Of a DNA stretch of 27,405 nucleotides, positions 15,183 through 24,000 are shown piece by piece. The DNA is from Desulfobacteraceae bacterium. Its GTDB lineage: Bacteria > Desulfobacterota > Desulfobacteria > Desulfobacterales > SURF-15. The notes under the pieces were generated by a model. The model ran no database searches and was not told the origin of the DNA. It was given only the letters and a program-made list of their open reading frames with translations. Positions within the stretch are counted from its first letter, which is position 1. Every line of letters starts with the position of its first letter. The stretch is from contig QZKK01000235.1 of assembly GCA_003599475.1 (NCBI GenBank), positions 1 through 27,405 on the forward strand. The letters run 5' to 3'. Made by a program: the position numbers and the translations under genes.

Positions 15183-18100
15183 ACATCGAACATCGAATCC
15201 CGCCAGGAGCGGAAAACGTCCAATCCCGCCAGGGGCGGGAAATGAAAAAACAAACATCCAATACAGAACGATCAATGGCTGAACGAATCGGGTTTTATAT
15301 CTGCCACTGCGGCATCAACATCGCCTACAGGGTTCGGGTCAAGGAAGTCGCAGAATTTGCGGCCGCTTTGCCGAATGTCGTGGTTTCACGGGATTACCTG
15401 TTCATGTGTTCGGATCCTGGACAGGAACTGATCGAAAATGATATTCTGAATCACCACCTCACCCGCGTGGTCGTGGCTTCGTGCTCTCCTCGGATGCACG
15501 AAAAAACCTTCCGGGCCGCCTGCGAGAGAGCCGGCTTAAATCCTTACCGTGCCTTTCACATGGTGTGCGTGCGCGAGCATGTGTCGTGGGTCACCGAAGA
15601 TGAAAACGAAGCCACCCGAAAGGCGAAAACCCTGGCGGCGGCGGGAATTTTGCGGGTTGCCCATCAGCATCCCCTGAAGCCGGCAAAGTTTCCGGTCTGC
15701 ACCAACACCCTTGTCGTGGGCGGAGGGATCGCCGGCATGCAGGCGTCTCTGGACATTGCCAAGGCCGGATTCAAGGTTTACCTGGTTGAAAGACAGCCGA
15801 CCATCGGCGGCCATATGCTTCAATACGACAAGACCTTTCCCACGCTCGACTGTGCCGCCTGCATCGGCACCCCAAAAATGGTTTCGGTGGGACAGGAGCC
15901 GAAAATCGAGCTGCTCTCCTACAGCGAAGTGGAGGAGGTCGGCGGATTCATCGGCAACTTCAAGGTAAAAGTCCGCCGAAAGGCGCGCTATGTGGAGGAT
16001 AACTGCACCGGTTGCGGCGAGTGCGAAAAAGTCTGCCCGATCGATTTCCCCAATGAATGGGATGTGGGAACAAAAACCCGGAAGGCCATCTACCGACCCT
16101 TCCCCCAGGCCGTACCGATCACTTATTGCATCGAAAAGTACGACCGGGCTCCTTGTGTCCAGGCCTGCCCGGCCGGGACCAACGTGCAGGGCTACGTCGC
16201 ACTCGTCAGAGGAGGCAGATACCGGGAAGCGGTACATCTCATCATGGAAAAAATACCGCTGCCGGGCACCCTCGGGCGAGTCTGTCCGGCACCCTGTGAA
16301 GCGGCCTGCCGCAGGGCAGAAGTGGATTCCGCCGTCTCCATCCGCAACCTGAAACGGTTTGCAGCGGATCAGGTAGACCTCTCCGAGCTGGCCCTGCCGC
16401 AGATTGCGGACCGGCCGGAGAAGGTGGCAGTGATCGGTTCAGGTCCGGCCGGCCTGACTGTCGCCTACTATCTGCGCTTGATGGGGTATCGGATTACCCT
16501 CTTCGAGGCGCTCGATCGGCCTGGAGGGATGCTCCGGGTGGGAATTCCGGACTATCGCCTGCCGGCTGCCGTACTGGACAAAGAAATCGATTATATTCTC
16601 AGGCACGGCATCGAGCTCAGAACCGGTGTCCGCTTCGGAACCGATCTGTCCCTCCAGGATCTGCGGGAAGAAGGTTTTGCCGCCGTATTTCTTGGAATCG
16701 GCGCCCACGAATCCCTGCGGCTGCATATCCCGGGAGAGGACGAGGCCGAAGGTGTCGTCGATGCGGTCGGTTTGTTAAGGGATGTAAATTCGGGGAGAAA
16801 GGAGCTCCCCGGCCGGCAGGTGGTCGTCATCGGCGGCGGGAATGTGGCCATAGACGCCGCCCGCACGGTCAAACGTCTCGGGGCGGAGAAGGTGACTGTG
16901 GTTTACCGGCGTTCCGGACAGGAGATGCCGGCCTACCCCGAAGAAATCGAGGGCGCCCGGGAGGAGGGGATCGCGTTTTCATACCTTACCGCCCCTGCAA
17001 GGGTCTTCAGCCGGGACGGAAGGGTTACCGGTTTGGAGTGCCTCCGCACCGAGCTCGGTCCGCCCGATGCAAGCGGACGACGGCGGCCGGTTCCGGTCGA
17101 AGGATCTGAGTTCGTGATCGCGTGCGATGCGGCGATCCCGGCCATCGGGCAGAAGATCGATGTGCAATGGGCTGCAAAAGAACCCGGTCTGAAACTGACT
17201 TCAAGAAACACCTTCGAGGTCGATCCACAGACCCTCCAAACCGGCATTCCCGGCGTATTTGCCGCAGGGGATTCCGTAACCGGGCCGGCAACGGTCATCG
17301 AAGCCGTGGCCGCCGGCCACAAGGCGGTGGCTGCGATCGACCGCTTTCTCAGCGGGGAGGATCTCTATCCAAACGCCGAGGGAGCTGCGGTCGAGAAACC
17401 TCAGGAGTCGAACTGGAAACAGATCCCCGAAGAGGTGACAATGCAGCCCAGAGCCGCATCCGTTCATCTCGACCCCATCGAGCGGGCGGGAAACTTCGAG
17501 GAGGTCGACGGGAATTTTTCGGAAGAGGAGGCAAGAAGGGAAGCCGCCCGCTGTGTCAACTGCGGCGGATGCTGTGAATGCAGGCTCTGCGTCGACGCCT
17601 GTGAAGCGAAAGCGATCGATCATTCCATGCAGGACCGGGTGGAAGAAATCGAGGTGGGTTCGATCATCGTGGCCACCGGCTTCGATCCCCTGGATCCGGC
17701 GCCGATGAAGCCGTACGGTTACGGCCGGTACGCAAACGTCTTCACCAACCTGGAGTTCGAACGCCTCTCCAACGCCACGGGGCCGACCAGGGGAAAACTC
17801 CTCAAAAGGGACGTAAACGACCGCCTCAAGTTCACCGAGCCGCCCAAGAGTGCAGCGATTCTTCACTGCATCGGCAGCCGCGACATCAACTACCACGAAT
17901 ACTGCTCGCGCACCTGCTGCATGTATGCGCTGAAATATGCCCACCTGATCAAAGACAAGTGCGGGCATGATACCGAAGTCTACAATTTCTATATTGACAT
18001 GCGCTGCTTCGGCAAAGGATATGAGGAGTTTTACAAGCGCGTACAGGCCGAGGGGGTGCGCATGGTTCGTGGCAAAGCTTCCGGGGTTAAAGAAAAAGAT

Positions 18101-18673
18101 GGTATGCTGATTGTAAGGGCGGAAGATACGCTCTCCGATCGGATGCTGGAAGTGCCGGTCGAGATGGTGATCCTGTGCACCGCCATGGAGCCTCGTTCGG
18201 ACGCAAACGAAGTGGCGCGCATCTTGGGGATTTCCACCGGAAGCGATGGCTTCTTTCAGGAAGAGCACCCCAAGCTCGAGCCTGTTTCCACGCCGACAAG
18301 CGGTGTTTTTCTGGCCGGAACCTGCCAGGGGCCTAAGGATATTCCCGACACCGTTGCACAGGCCAAAGGAGCCGCCGCTGAGGCACTGGCGCTGAGCGCC
18401 TCCGGGCAGGTGGCGGTATCTCCCATGATTTCATCGATTGACCCGGACATATGCACCGGTTGTCAGATATGCATCGGGCTTTGCCCATACTCGGCAATCG
18501 AATTCAACCTGCTCAAAGGGGTCAGCGAAGTAAATGAAGCGGTGTGCAAAGGGTGCGGAAGCTGCTCGGGATTCTGCCCGAGTGGAGCGGCCCAGGTGAA
18601 GCACTTTACGAAGAAACAGGTCTTTGCCGAAATCGAAGGAATCATCGATGCCATTCATTCGGTAGGCATGTGA
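15179..18673 (+). CDS. hdrA: HdrA-like protein with inserted GltD/NADPH oxidoreductase module
   Basis: 1164 aa open frame. Conserved HdrA sequence begins at residue 33 (ATG 15275, RIGFYICHCGINI); the first 32 residues are encoded by an intergenic-type repeat. I kept 15179 because it overlaps the upstream stop (ATGA) with GGAG nearby, and no ribosome-binding site precedes 15275. Order: HdrA N-terminal domain; FAD motif VVGGGIAGMQAS (about 179-190) with DCAACIG; ferredoxin CTGCGECEKVCP (276-287). A GltD-like block (about 322-735) follows, with CVQACPAGTN, VAVIGSGPAGLTVAYYL and NAD(P) motif VVVIGGGNVAIDAA. HdrA then resumes (CVNCGGCCECRLCVDAC, HCIGSRDINYHEYCSRTCC) and ends in two 4Fe-4S sites. 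Likely flavin-based bifurcating hub with its own NAD(P)H site. Confidence 0.9.
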   Translation: MNIEHRIPPGAENVQSRQGREMKKQTSNTERSMAERIGFYICHCGINIAYRVRVKEVAEFAAALPNVVVSRDYLFMCSDPGQELIENDILNHHLTRVVVASCSPRMHEKTFRAACERAGLNPYRAFHMVCVREHVSWVTEDENEATRKAKTLAAAGILRVAHQHPLKPAKFPVCTNTLVVGGGIAGMQASLDIAKAGFKVYLVERQPTIGGHMLQYDKTFPTLDCAACIGTPKMVSVGQEPKIELLSYSEVEEVGGFIGNFKVKVRRKARYVEDNCTGCGECEKVCPIDFPNEWDVGTKTRKAIYRPFPQAVPITYCIEKYDRAPCVQACPAGTNVQGYVALVRGGRYREAVHLIMEKIPLPGTLGRVCPAPCEAACRRAEVDSAVSIRNLKRFAADQVDLSELALPQIADRPEKVAVIGSGPAGLTVAYYLRLMGYRITLFEALDRPGGMLRVGIPDYRLPAAVLDKEIDYILRHGIELRTGVRFGTDLSLQDLREEGFAAVFLGIGAHESLRLHIPGEDEAEGVVDAVGLLRDVNSGRKELPGRQVVVIGGGNVAIDAARTVKRLGAEKVTVVYRRSGQEMPAYPEEIEGAREEGIAFSYLTAPARVFSRDGRVTGLECLRTELGPPDASGRRRPVPVEGSEFVIACDAAIPAIGQKIDVQWAAKEPGLKLTSRNTFEVDPQTLQTGIPGVFAAGDSVTGPATVIEAVAAGHKAVAAIDRFLSGEDLYPNAEGAAVEKPQESNWKQIPEEVTMQPRAASVHLDPIERAGNFEEVDGNFSEEEARREAARCVNCGGCCECRLCVDACEAKAIDHSMQDRVEEIEVGSIIVATGFDPLDPAPMKPYGYGRYANVFTNLEFERLSNATGPTRGKLLKRDVNDRLKFTEPPKSAAILHCIGSRDINYHEYCSRTCCMYALKYAHLIKDKCGHDTEVYNFYIDMRCFGKGYEEFYKRVQAEGVRMVRGKASGVKEKDGMLIVRAEDTLSDRMLEVPVEMVILCTAMEPRSDANEVARILGISTGSDGFFQEEHPKLEPVSTPTSGVFLAGTCQGPKDIPDTVAQAKGAAAEALALSASGQVAVSPMISSIDPDICTGCQICIGLCPYSAIEFNLLKGVSEVNEAVCKGCGSCSGFCPSGAAQVKHFTKKQVFAEIEGIIDAIHSVGM
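15180..15262. repeat. Intergenic-type repeat over the HdrA start
   Basis: Tandem GAACATC units, then AATCCCGCCAGGAGCGG and again a TCCCGCC-AGG-GGCGGGA hairpin with AACGTCCAA between. A close relative follows the stop of the double HdrA gene (24479-24520). Its presence in a non-coding spacer there suggests the first codons of the 15179 frame may not be genuine. Confidence 0.65.
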
Positions 18674-18682
18674 AAACCCGAG

Positions 18683-18735
18683 TGGCAGATTCCTGGCTAA
18701 GGGGAACCGGCTTCGGAAGATGATTCCCGAAGCCG
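18683..18735 (+). promoter_or_regulatory. Spacer with weak -24/-12 element and hairpin before the receiver gene
   Basis: TGGCAGATTCCTGGCT (18683-18698) has GG and GC in correct sigma-54 register but a poor -12 (CTGGCT). It is followed by a perfect 9-bp hairpin, CGGCTTCGG (18708-18716) with CCGAAGCCG (18727-18735) and a 10-nt loop. The hairpin may modulate read-through or expression between hdrA and the receiver gene. Confidence 0.35.
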
Positions 18736-18759
18736 AAAACGGAAAGGAGGATTTAGTCA

Positions 18760-19119
18760 ATGGCAAAGAAGATATTGGTCATCGACGACGATCCGGTGGT
18801 TGTGAACTACCTGGTGACGCTGTTTACAGACAACGGTTATGAAGCGGTTTCAGCTGCGGACGGAGCCGAGGGGTTTGACGTATTGCAGAGAGAAAAACCA
18901 GACCTGATCACGCTCGACCTTCAGATGCCGGAGGAATGGGGGCCGCGGTTCTACCGGAAGCTTTCGAAGAGCCGGTTCAAGGACGTGCCGGTCATCGTGA
19001 TCAGTGGCATTGCGGGTCAGCACGCCATCCGAAAAGCGGCCGCCTATATCAGCAAGCCGTTCGATCGGGAAAAACTGCTGGAGGCCGTCAGCAAAGCACT
19101 GGAAGCAGGGGCTGAATGA
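18760..19119 (+). CDS. Stand-alone CheY-like receiver
   Basis: 119 aa, a single receiver domain without output. Acidic pair D10/D11 (VIDDDP), phosphoacceptor D53 (LITLDLQMPEEW), Ser/Thr region VIVISG and conserved Lys in YISKPFDREK. GGAAAGGAGGATTTAGTCA gives a strong ribosome-binding site. It lies between hdrA and mvhD inside the electron-transfer operon, so it is likely a phosphorelay intermediate or a protein-binding switch acting on that complex. Partner kinases are encoded at 24631 and 26507. Loop MPEEWGPRFYRKL is longer than in CheY, which may reflect a specific partner surface. Confidence 0.9.
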   Translation: MAKKILVIDDDPVVVNYLVTLFTDNGYEAVSAADGAEGFDVLQREKPDLITLDLQMPEEWGPRFYRKLSKSRFKDVPVIVISGIAGQHAIRKAAAYISKPFDREKLLEAVSKALEAGAE

Positions 19120-19272
19120 CCTGCAGGAAAGGTCGGCTTCAACGGAATTCGCTTCTTCGAAGGCGATAAGATCGGAAAGAGCCCTGATACTGCCGCTCCT
19201 ATATAGGATTGGCATGAGGGGCAAGAGCGAGTCTCCGCCTTTTGCGCATTATCAAATTTGAATGAGGGTTTC

Positions 19273-19695
19273 ATGGACAACTTCGAACCGAGCATCATCG
19301 CATTCGTCTGCAACTGGTGTACTTACACTGCTGCCGACCTAGCCGGCACCTCTCGATTGGCCTATCCGAAAAATATCCGCCTGATCCGGGTGATGTGTAC
19401 GGGCATGGTGGACCCCCAGTATGTCATCAAAGCATTTCTGGAAGGAGCCGACGGCGTTCTCGTGAGCGGATGCCACCCGGGAGACTGCCACTACATCAAC
19501 GGCAATTTCAAGGCGCGACGAAGAATCAAGCTTTTAAAAGAGATCCTGCCCCAATTCGGCATCGAGCCGGAGCGGCTCCGATTGACCTGGATCGGTGCCA
19601 GCGACGGCGTCCGGTTTGCCGAGATCATGAAAGAGCTGGCGGCGCAAATAAGAAAACTGGGGCCCAGTGAAGCGAAACTGAAAATGGTGATCTGA
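19273..19695 (+). CDS. mvhD: MvhD-like iron-sulfur electron carrier
   Basis: 140 aa, as expected for the MvhD/HdrA-associated delta subunit. C13-NW-C16, C42 (MCTGMVDP), C67 and C72 (GCHPGDCHY) match the conserved cluster ligands. In methanogens MvhD carries electrons from hydrogenase to HdrA; in sulfate reducers it is often linked to HdrA and a formate or NADH module. Start ATG 19273 follows GAGGGTTTC; the ATG at 19258 has no ribosome-binding site and precedes the conserved region. No hydrogenase subunit is present, so it probably links the FrhB-like protein to an HdrA. Confidence 0.9.
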   Translation: MDNFEPSIIAFVCNWCTYTAADLAGTSRLAYPKNIRLIRVMCTGMVDPQYVIKAFLEGADGVLVSGCHPGDCHYINGNFKARRRIKLLKEILPQFGIEPERLRLTWIGASDGVRFAEIMKELAAQIRKLGPSEAKLKMVI

Positions 19696-19758
19696 TAAAG
19701 ATCGGATGGAGATTCGCGGGATTGGAATCGATCGATACGTAAATTGCGGAGGCAGCCG

Positions 19759-20898
19759 GTGGCAAAGACATGGAAGCTTGAAATAAAAAATCATGACCCT
19801 TTGACGTCTCTCAAAGAATTTTTCCGCTCTATTCTGAAAGCGGATTCGGTTGACGCGATTCTGGTTCCCTGGCGGCTTCCGATGAAAAACAGGGTGATGC
19901 CCACCCTGGTGACCGATCCGGAGCGGCTGGACGGGGTGGATCCTTTTTCCCCCGCCTTTCCGGTGAATACGGCCAGGATAGTATCCCGGCTGACCCGAAA
20001 ACAGATGGGCGGCAAAGTGGCGGCGGTTTTGCGTCCGTGTGAAATCCGGGCCTTTATCGAACTGGTCAAGCTCAAACAGGGCCGGATGGAAGAACTGATC
20101 ATCGTGGGAATGGATTGCCTGGGAGCGTACAAGAACACCGATTACTTCCGATTCGTGGGAGAGGATGCGGCGGCGTCGACGCGGAAGTTCCTTGAAAAGG
20201 CGATCGGGGGAAAGGGAGCCGCCTTCGAGAATGTGGACCTTGCCCCGGCCTGTAAAGCCTGCAAACAGCCGATCCCCGAAAATGCGGATATCGCAATCGG
20301 CCTCTACGGGATGGATGTAAACGATCACCTGCTGGTTCAGGCGCAGACTCCGGCCGGGGAAGACCTGGCCGGCAGCCTCCGGATGCCGAAGGCTCAGGAA
20401 CCCCCCGGCCGTAAAAACGCAATCGATGCACTGATCAAAGAGCGCACGGATTTCTGCGACCGGATGTTTGCAGAGACCGAAGCAGCGACCGATTCTCTGG
20501 AAAAATTGACGACCTATCTTGCAAACTGCGTCAACTGTTACAATTGCCGGGTCGCCTGCCCGGTCTGCTACTGTAAGGAATGCGTGTTTGTCACCGATGT
20601 ATTCAACCACGAACCTTCGCAGTACCTGCGCTGGGCGGAGCGCAAAGGAGCGATCAAGATGCCGACCGATACCGTCTTTTATCATCTCACGCGCCTGGCT
20701 CACATGAGCACGGCCTGCGTGGGGTGCGGTCAGTGCTCCAATGCATGCCCCAACGACATCCCCGTGATGGAACTGTTCCGCCTGGTGGCCGAACGGACGC
20801 AAGAGGGATTCCAGTACCAGGCCGGTCGAAGCCTGGAAGAAAAACCACCCTTATCGGAATTTCGTGAAGATGAATTCAGCGAGGTCGTCGGAATCTGA
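19759..20898 (+). CDS. FrhB/FdhB-like flavoprotein with two 4Fe-4S clusters
   Basis: 379 aa from GTG 19759, preceded by GGAGGCAGCCG; the frame opens at 19744 with TTG. The core carries LRPCEIRAFIELVKLKQG and IIVGMDCLGAY, typical of the F420 hydrogenase/dehydrogenase beta-subunit family (FrhB, FdhB, and HdrA-linked relatives). From about residue 255, CVNCYNCRVACP and CYCKEC, then CVGCGQCSNACP, provide cluster ligands. Family members oxidise or reduce F420, or move electrons between FAD and ferredoxin or NAD(P)H. In sulfate reducers the actual partner is uncertain. Placed between mvhD and the double hdrA, it is probably an electron entry or exit point of the complex. No catalytic formate dehydrogenase subunit is nearby. 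Confidence 0.85.
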   Translation: MAKTWKLEIKNHDPLTSLKEFFRSILKADSVDAILVPWRLPMKNRVMPTLVTDPERLDGVDPFSPAFPVNTARIVSRLTRKQMGGKVAAVLRPCEIRAFIELVKLKQGRMEELIIVGMDCLGAYKNTDYFRFVGEDAAASTRKFLEKAIGGKGAAFENVDLAPACKACKQPIPENADIAIGLYGMDVNDHLLVQAQTPAGEDLAGSLRMPKAQEPPGRKNAIDALIKERTDFCDRMFAETEAATDSLEKLTTYLANCVNCYNCRVACPVCYCKECVFVTDVFNHEPSQYLRWAERKGAIKMPTDTVFYHLTRLAHMSTACVGCGQCSNACPNDIPVMELFRLVAERTQEGFQYQAGRSLEEKPPLSEFREDEFSEVVGI

Positions 20899-20902
20899 CG
20901 TT

Positions 20903-20980
20903 GCAGGTTTCAGGTTTCGGGTTTCAGGTGTCAGCTTGGCGGTGGGGTACCTGAAACCTGAACACTGAACACTGAAACCT
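20903..20980. repeat. Inverted array of 7-nt-period repeats
   Basis: The left arm (20904-20934) is built of AGGTTTC-type heptamers; the right arm (20950-20980) of CTGAAAC/CTGAACA heptamers. The arms pair as an imperfect hairpin of about 29 bp (six mismatches) around a 15-nt loop, in the spacer before the double hdrA gene. The flanking TGAAACCTCTAACTTGAA (20973-20990) recurs at 26473-26490 with one change. Confidence 0.8.
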
Positions 20981-21010
20981 CTAACTTGAAGGCCGAGGAA
21001 AGAGGAAGGG

Positions 21011-24000
21011 ATGAAAAGGAAGATAGGCAGGGCGCTCGTCGTAGGCGCCGGAATCAGCGGCATACGGACCGCACTCGATCTGGCCGAGGCGGGCTACGGG
21101 GTCATCCTCATCGACCGGTCGCCGCATCTGGGAGGGGTTCTGATGCAGCTTGACTATCAGTTTCCGACGGACCGCTGCGGGATGTGCAAAATGCTCCCCC
21201 TGGTGGATCGGGACGCCTCCTCGCAATACTGCCTCAGAAAGGGTCTCTTTCATGAAAACATCGATATTATGCTCTCGACCGAACTTTCAGCGGTAGAAGG
21301 CGAATCGGGCAAATTCCAGGTGACGCTGCGGCGGAAACCGACCTGGGTGGATCCGAATCTATGTATCGGCTGCGGTCTCTGTGTTCCGGCTTGCCCGGTG
21401 GAAGTACCGGATGCTTTCAATGCCGGTCTTGCCTTGCGCAAAGCCGTCTACCTGCCGGTTCCGCATGCCTTACCGAATTCGTATGTCATCGATACGGCAG
21501 CCTGCACGCGCTGCGGTGCCTGTGAAAAGATCTGCCCCACCCATGCGATACGGCTTTCCGGGCAGGAACGGAAAAAATTCCGTATCCTCGTCGTCGATGA
21601 CGAGTTGATCGTCCGGGATTCACTCAAGGCATGGCTCGATGATGAAGAAGGGTTTGCCGTCGAAACGGCTGGATCGGGATCAGAGGCTTTGGATAAACTG
21701 AAGCAGTACCCTTATCAACTGATGCTGCTCGATATCAAGATGCCCGGCATGGATGGGGTGGAAGCCCTGAAGAAAGCCAAGGAGATTTTACCGGACCTGC
21801 AGGTTGTGATGATGACCGCCTATGCGACCGTCGAAACAGCGGTAGATGCCATGAAAATCGGCGCGCTTGATTACCTTGTCAAGCCTTTCGATACAGGGGT
21901 TCTGATACCGAAAATAATCGAAATCTATGAAAAGCGGGAAGTTTCCCGCGGGCTTCAAATCGAAGTCGGCTCTCTAATCTTGAGCGGCGGCGCATCCTAC
22001 TTCGAGCCTGCCGCCGGAAATAACATGTGGGGCTATGGACACCTGCCGGGGGTGGTCACCAGCCTGGAATTTGAAAGAATCATGAGCGGAACCGGACCCA
22101 CGCAGGGGCGGCTGATACGCCCGGAAGACGGACGCCCGATCAGAAAAATTGCATGGATTCAGTGCATCGGCTCCCGGGATCTGCGGACCGAAGCCGACTT
22201 TTGTTCGAATGTCTGCTGCATGATCGCCGTCAAGGAGGCCCTGGTTGCCGGGGAAAAGTTCGGAGAGCTGGATACGACCATTTTCTACATGGATATGCGC
22301 ACCTTCGGAAAGCCCTATCAGCGGTATCGCGATGAAGCGGAAAAGCACCGGAATGTCCGGTTTGAAAGGGGACGCGTCCACTCTGTGGTTGTCGACGGCA
22401 CAACCGGTCAAAACGGGGAAGACATCGTCCTCCGTTATGCGGACTCCGGCGGGGCGATCCGGAAAGAACATTTCGATCTGGTGGTGCTTTCCGTCGGGCA
22501 GCGTCCGCCGGCCGGTACCCGGGAGCTGGCCGAGAAGCTCGATCTGCCACTCAACCCGTGGGGTTTTATTCAGACCGTCCCCTTTTCTGCGACAGGGACC
22601 GAGCGGGACGGGATTTTTCTGGGCGGGGCCTATTCCGGGCTGAAAGATATCAGCGAATCGGTCATCCAGGCATCGGCCGCGGCCCTGTCGGCCTCCCGCA
22701 TCCTTCATTCCGGCGGGGGAAGCCTGGCACCCGAACAGGAGGCGATCCCATGGCGGCCGGATCTCGTGCGGGAAACGCCCAAAATCCTGATCGCTGTCTG
22801 TACCTGCGGAGACACACTTGCCGAGTTTATCAAAGAGGTCGACTGGGTATCCGATCTGAAGCGGGAACCCACGGTAAGCGGGGTCGAATTCATCCAAAAC
22901 ACCTGCACGGGTTCAGGCTGGGAGGCGCTGGAGGAACTGATAGAAAAGCAGAAACCGAATCGGGTTTTGATCGGTGCCTGCCTTCCGTATCTCTATACCG
23001 GAAAGATCAGGGAGCTGAGCTTGAAAAGCGGCCTCCATCCTTCTCTGATGGAGGTGATCGATACTCGTTCCGCTGCATTTCAAGCGCCTGACAAGGATGA
23101 AAAACCGGATGCACGACAGATTCGAGCCGGCGTGAAAAGCGCCCTTTTGGCCGGTGTTGCCAAATTAAAGGGGATCAATCCGTCGCCGGTACCCACAATC
23201 GAGATCTGCCAACGAGCGCTGGTTGTCGGAGGCGGTATCGCCGGTTTGACTGCGGCCCTTGCCATTGCTGACCACGGGTTTGAAGTGGACCTCGTGGAGC
23301 GTGGGGAGCGGCTGGGGGGAAATCTTTCCTGGCTGCAAAAGACGATCGATGGGAACTCGGTTAAAACTCTCTTGGATGACATACTGATCAAGATCGAAAA
23401 GCATCCCCGGATCAAAGCCCATACGGGGACTCGGGTGGTCGCTTCGTCGGGCGAGGTCGGAAATTTCCATACCGTCGTCGAGCGTGCGGAAGGCGGCGCT
23501 GGGACCATCGAACACGGCGTGACCATTCTGGCGACGGGCGGATCGGAGGCCGTTCCCTCGTCCTACAACTACGGAAAGATTGAAGCGATCATCACCCAGA
23601 GGGAACTTGAGGTAAAAATATCGGAGGGTCTTGTCGACCCGGCCAAACTCGAATCGGTGGTCATGATCCAGTGCGTGGATTCGAGGGAAGAACCCAGAAA
23701 CTACTGCAGCCGCGTCTGCTGTGCTTCCGCATTGAAACACGCTCTGGAGTTCAAGGAAAAAAATCCGGATATCGCCGTCTACATCTTCTATCGGGACATG
23801 ATGTCCTATGGATTTATGGAAACCTACTTTACTCGAGCCCGCAAATCCGGGATCATTTTTATCCAGTACGATGTCGCCAAAAAGCCGGTCGTGACGGCCT
23901 CCGGCAGTACCGAAAACGACGCTAAGGCGGTGCAGGTAACCGCCTTTGACCCCATCCTCGGCCGCAACATCCGAATCGATGCCGACCTTCTGGTTCTGTC

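Noticed and set aside
19534..20802. 422-codon minus-strand open frame opposite the FrhB-like gene
   Set aside because: The plus strand carries clear cluster motifs; the minus product is His- and Arg-rich, as expected for antisense of this code usage.
21190..21610. Possible assembly join creating the HdrA-receiver fusion
   Set aside because: The frame is uninterrupted, codon usage does not change across the join, and HdrA resumes cleanly after the receiver.
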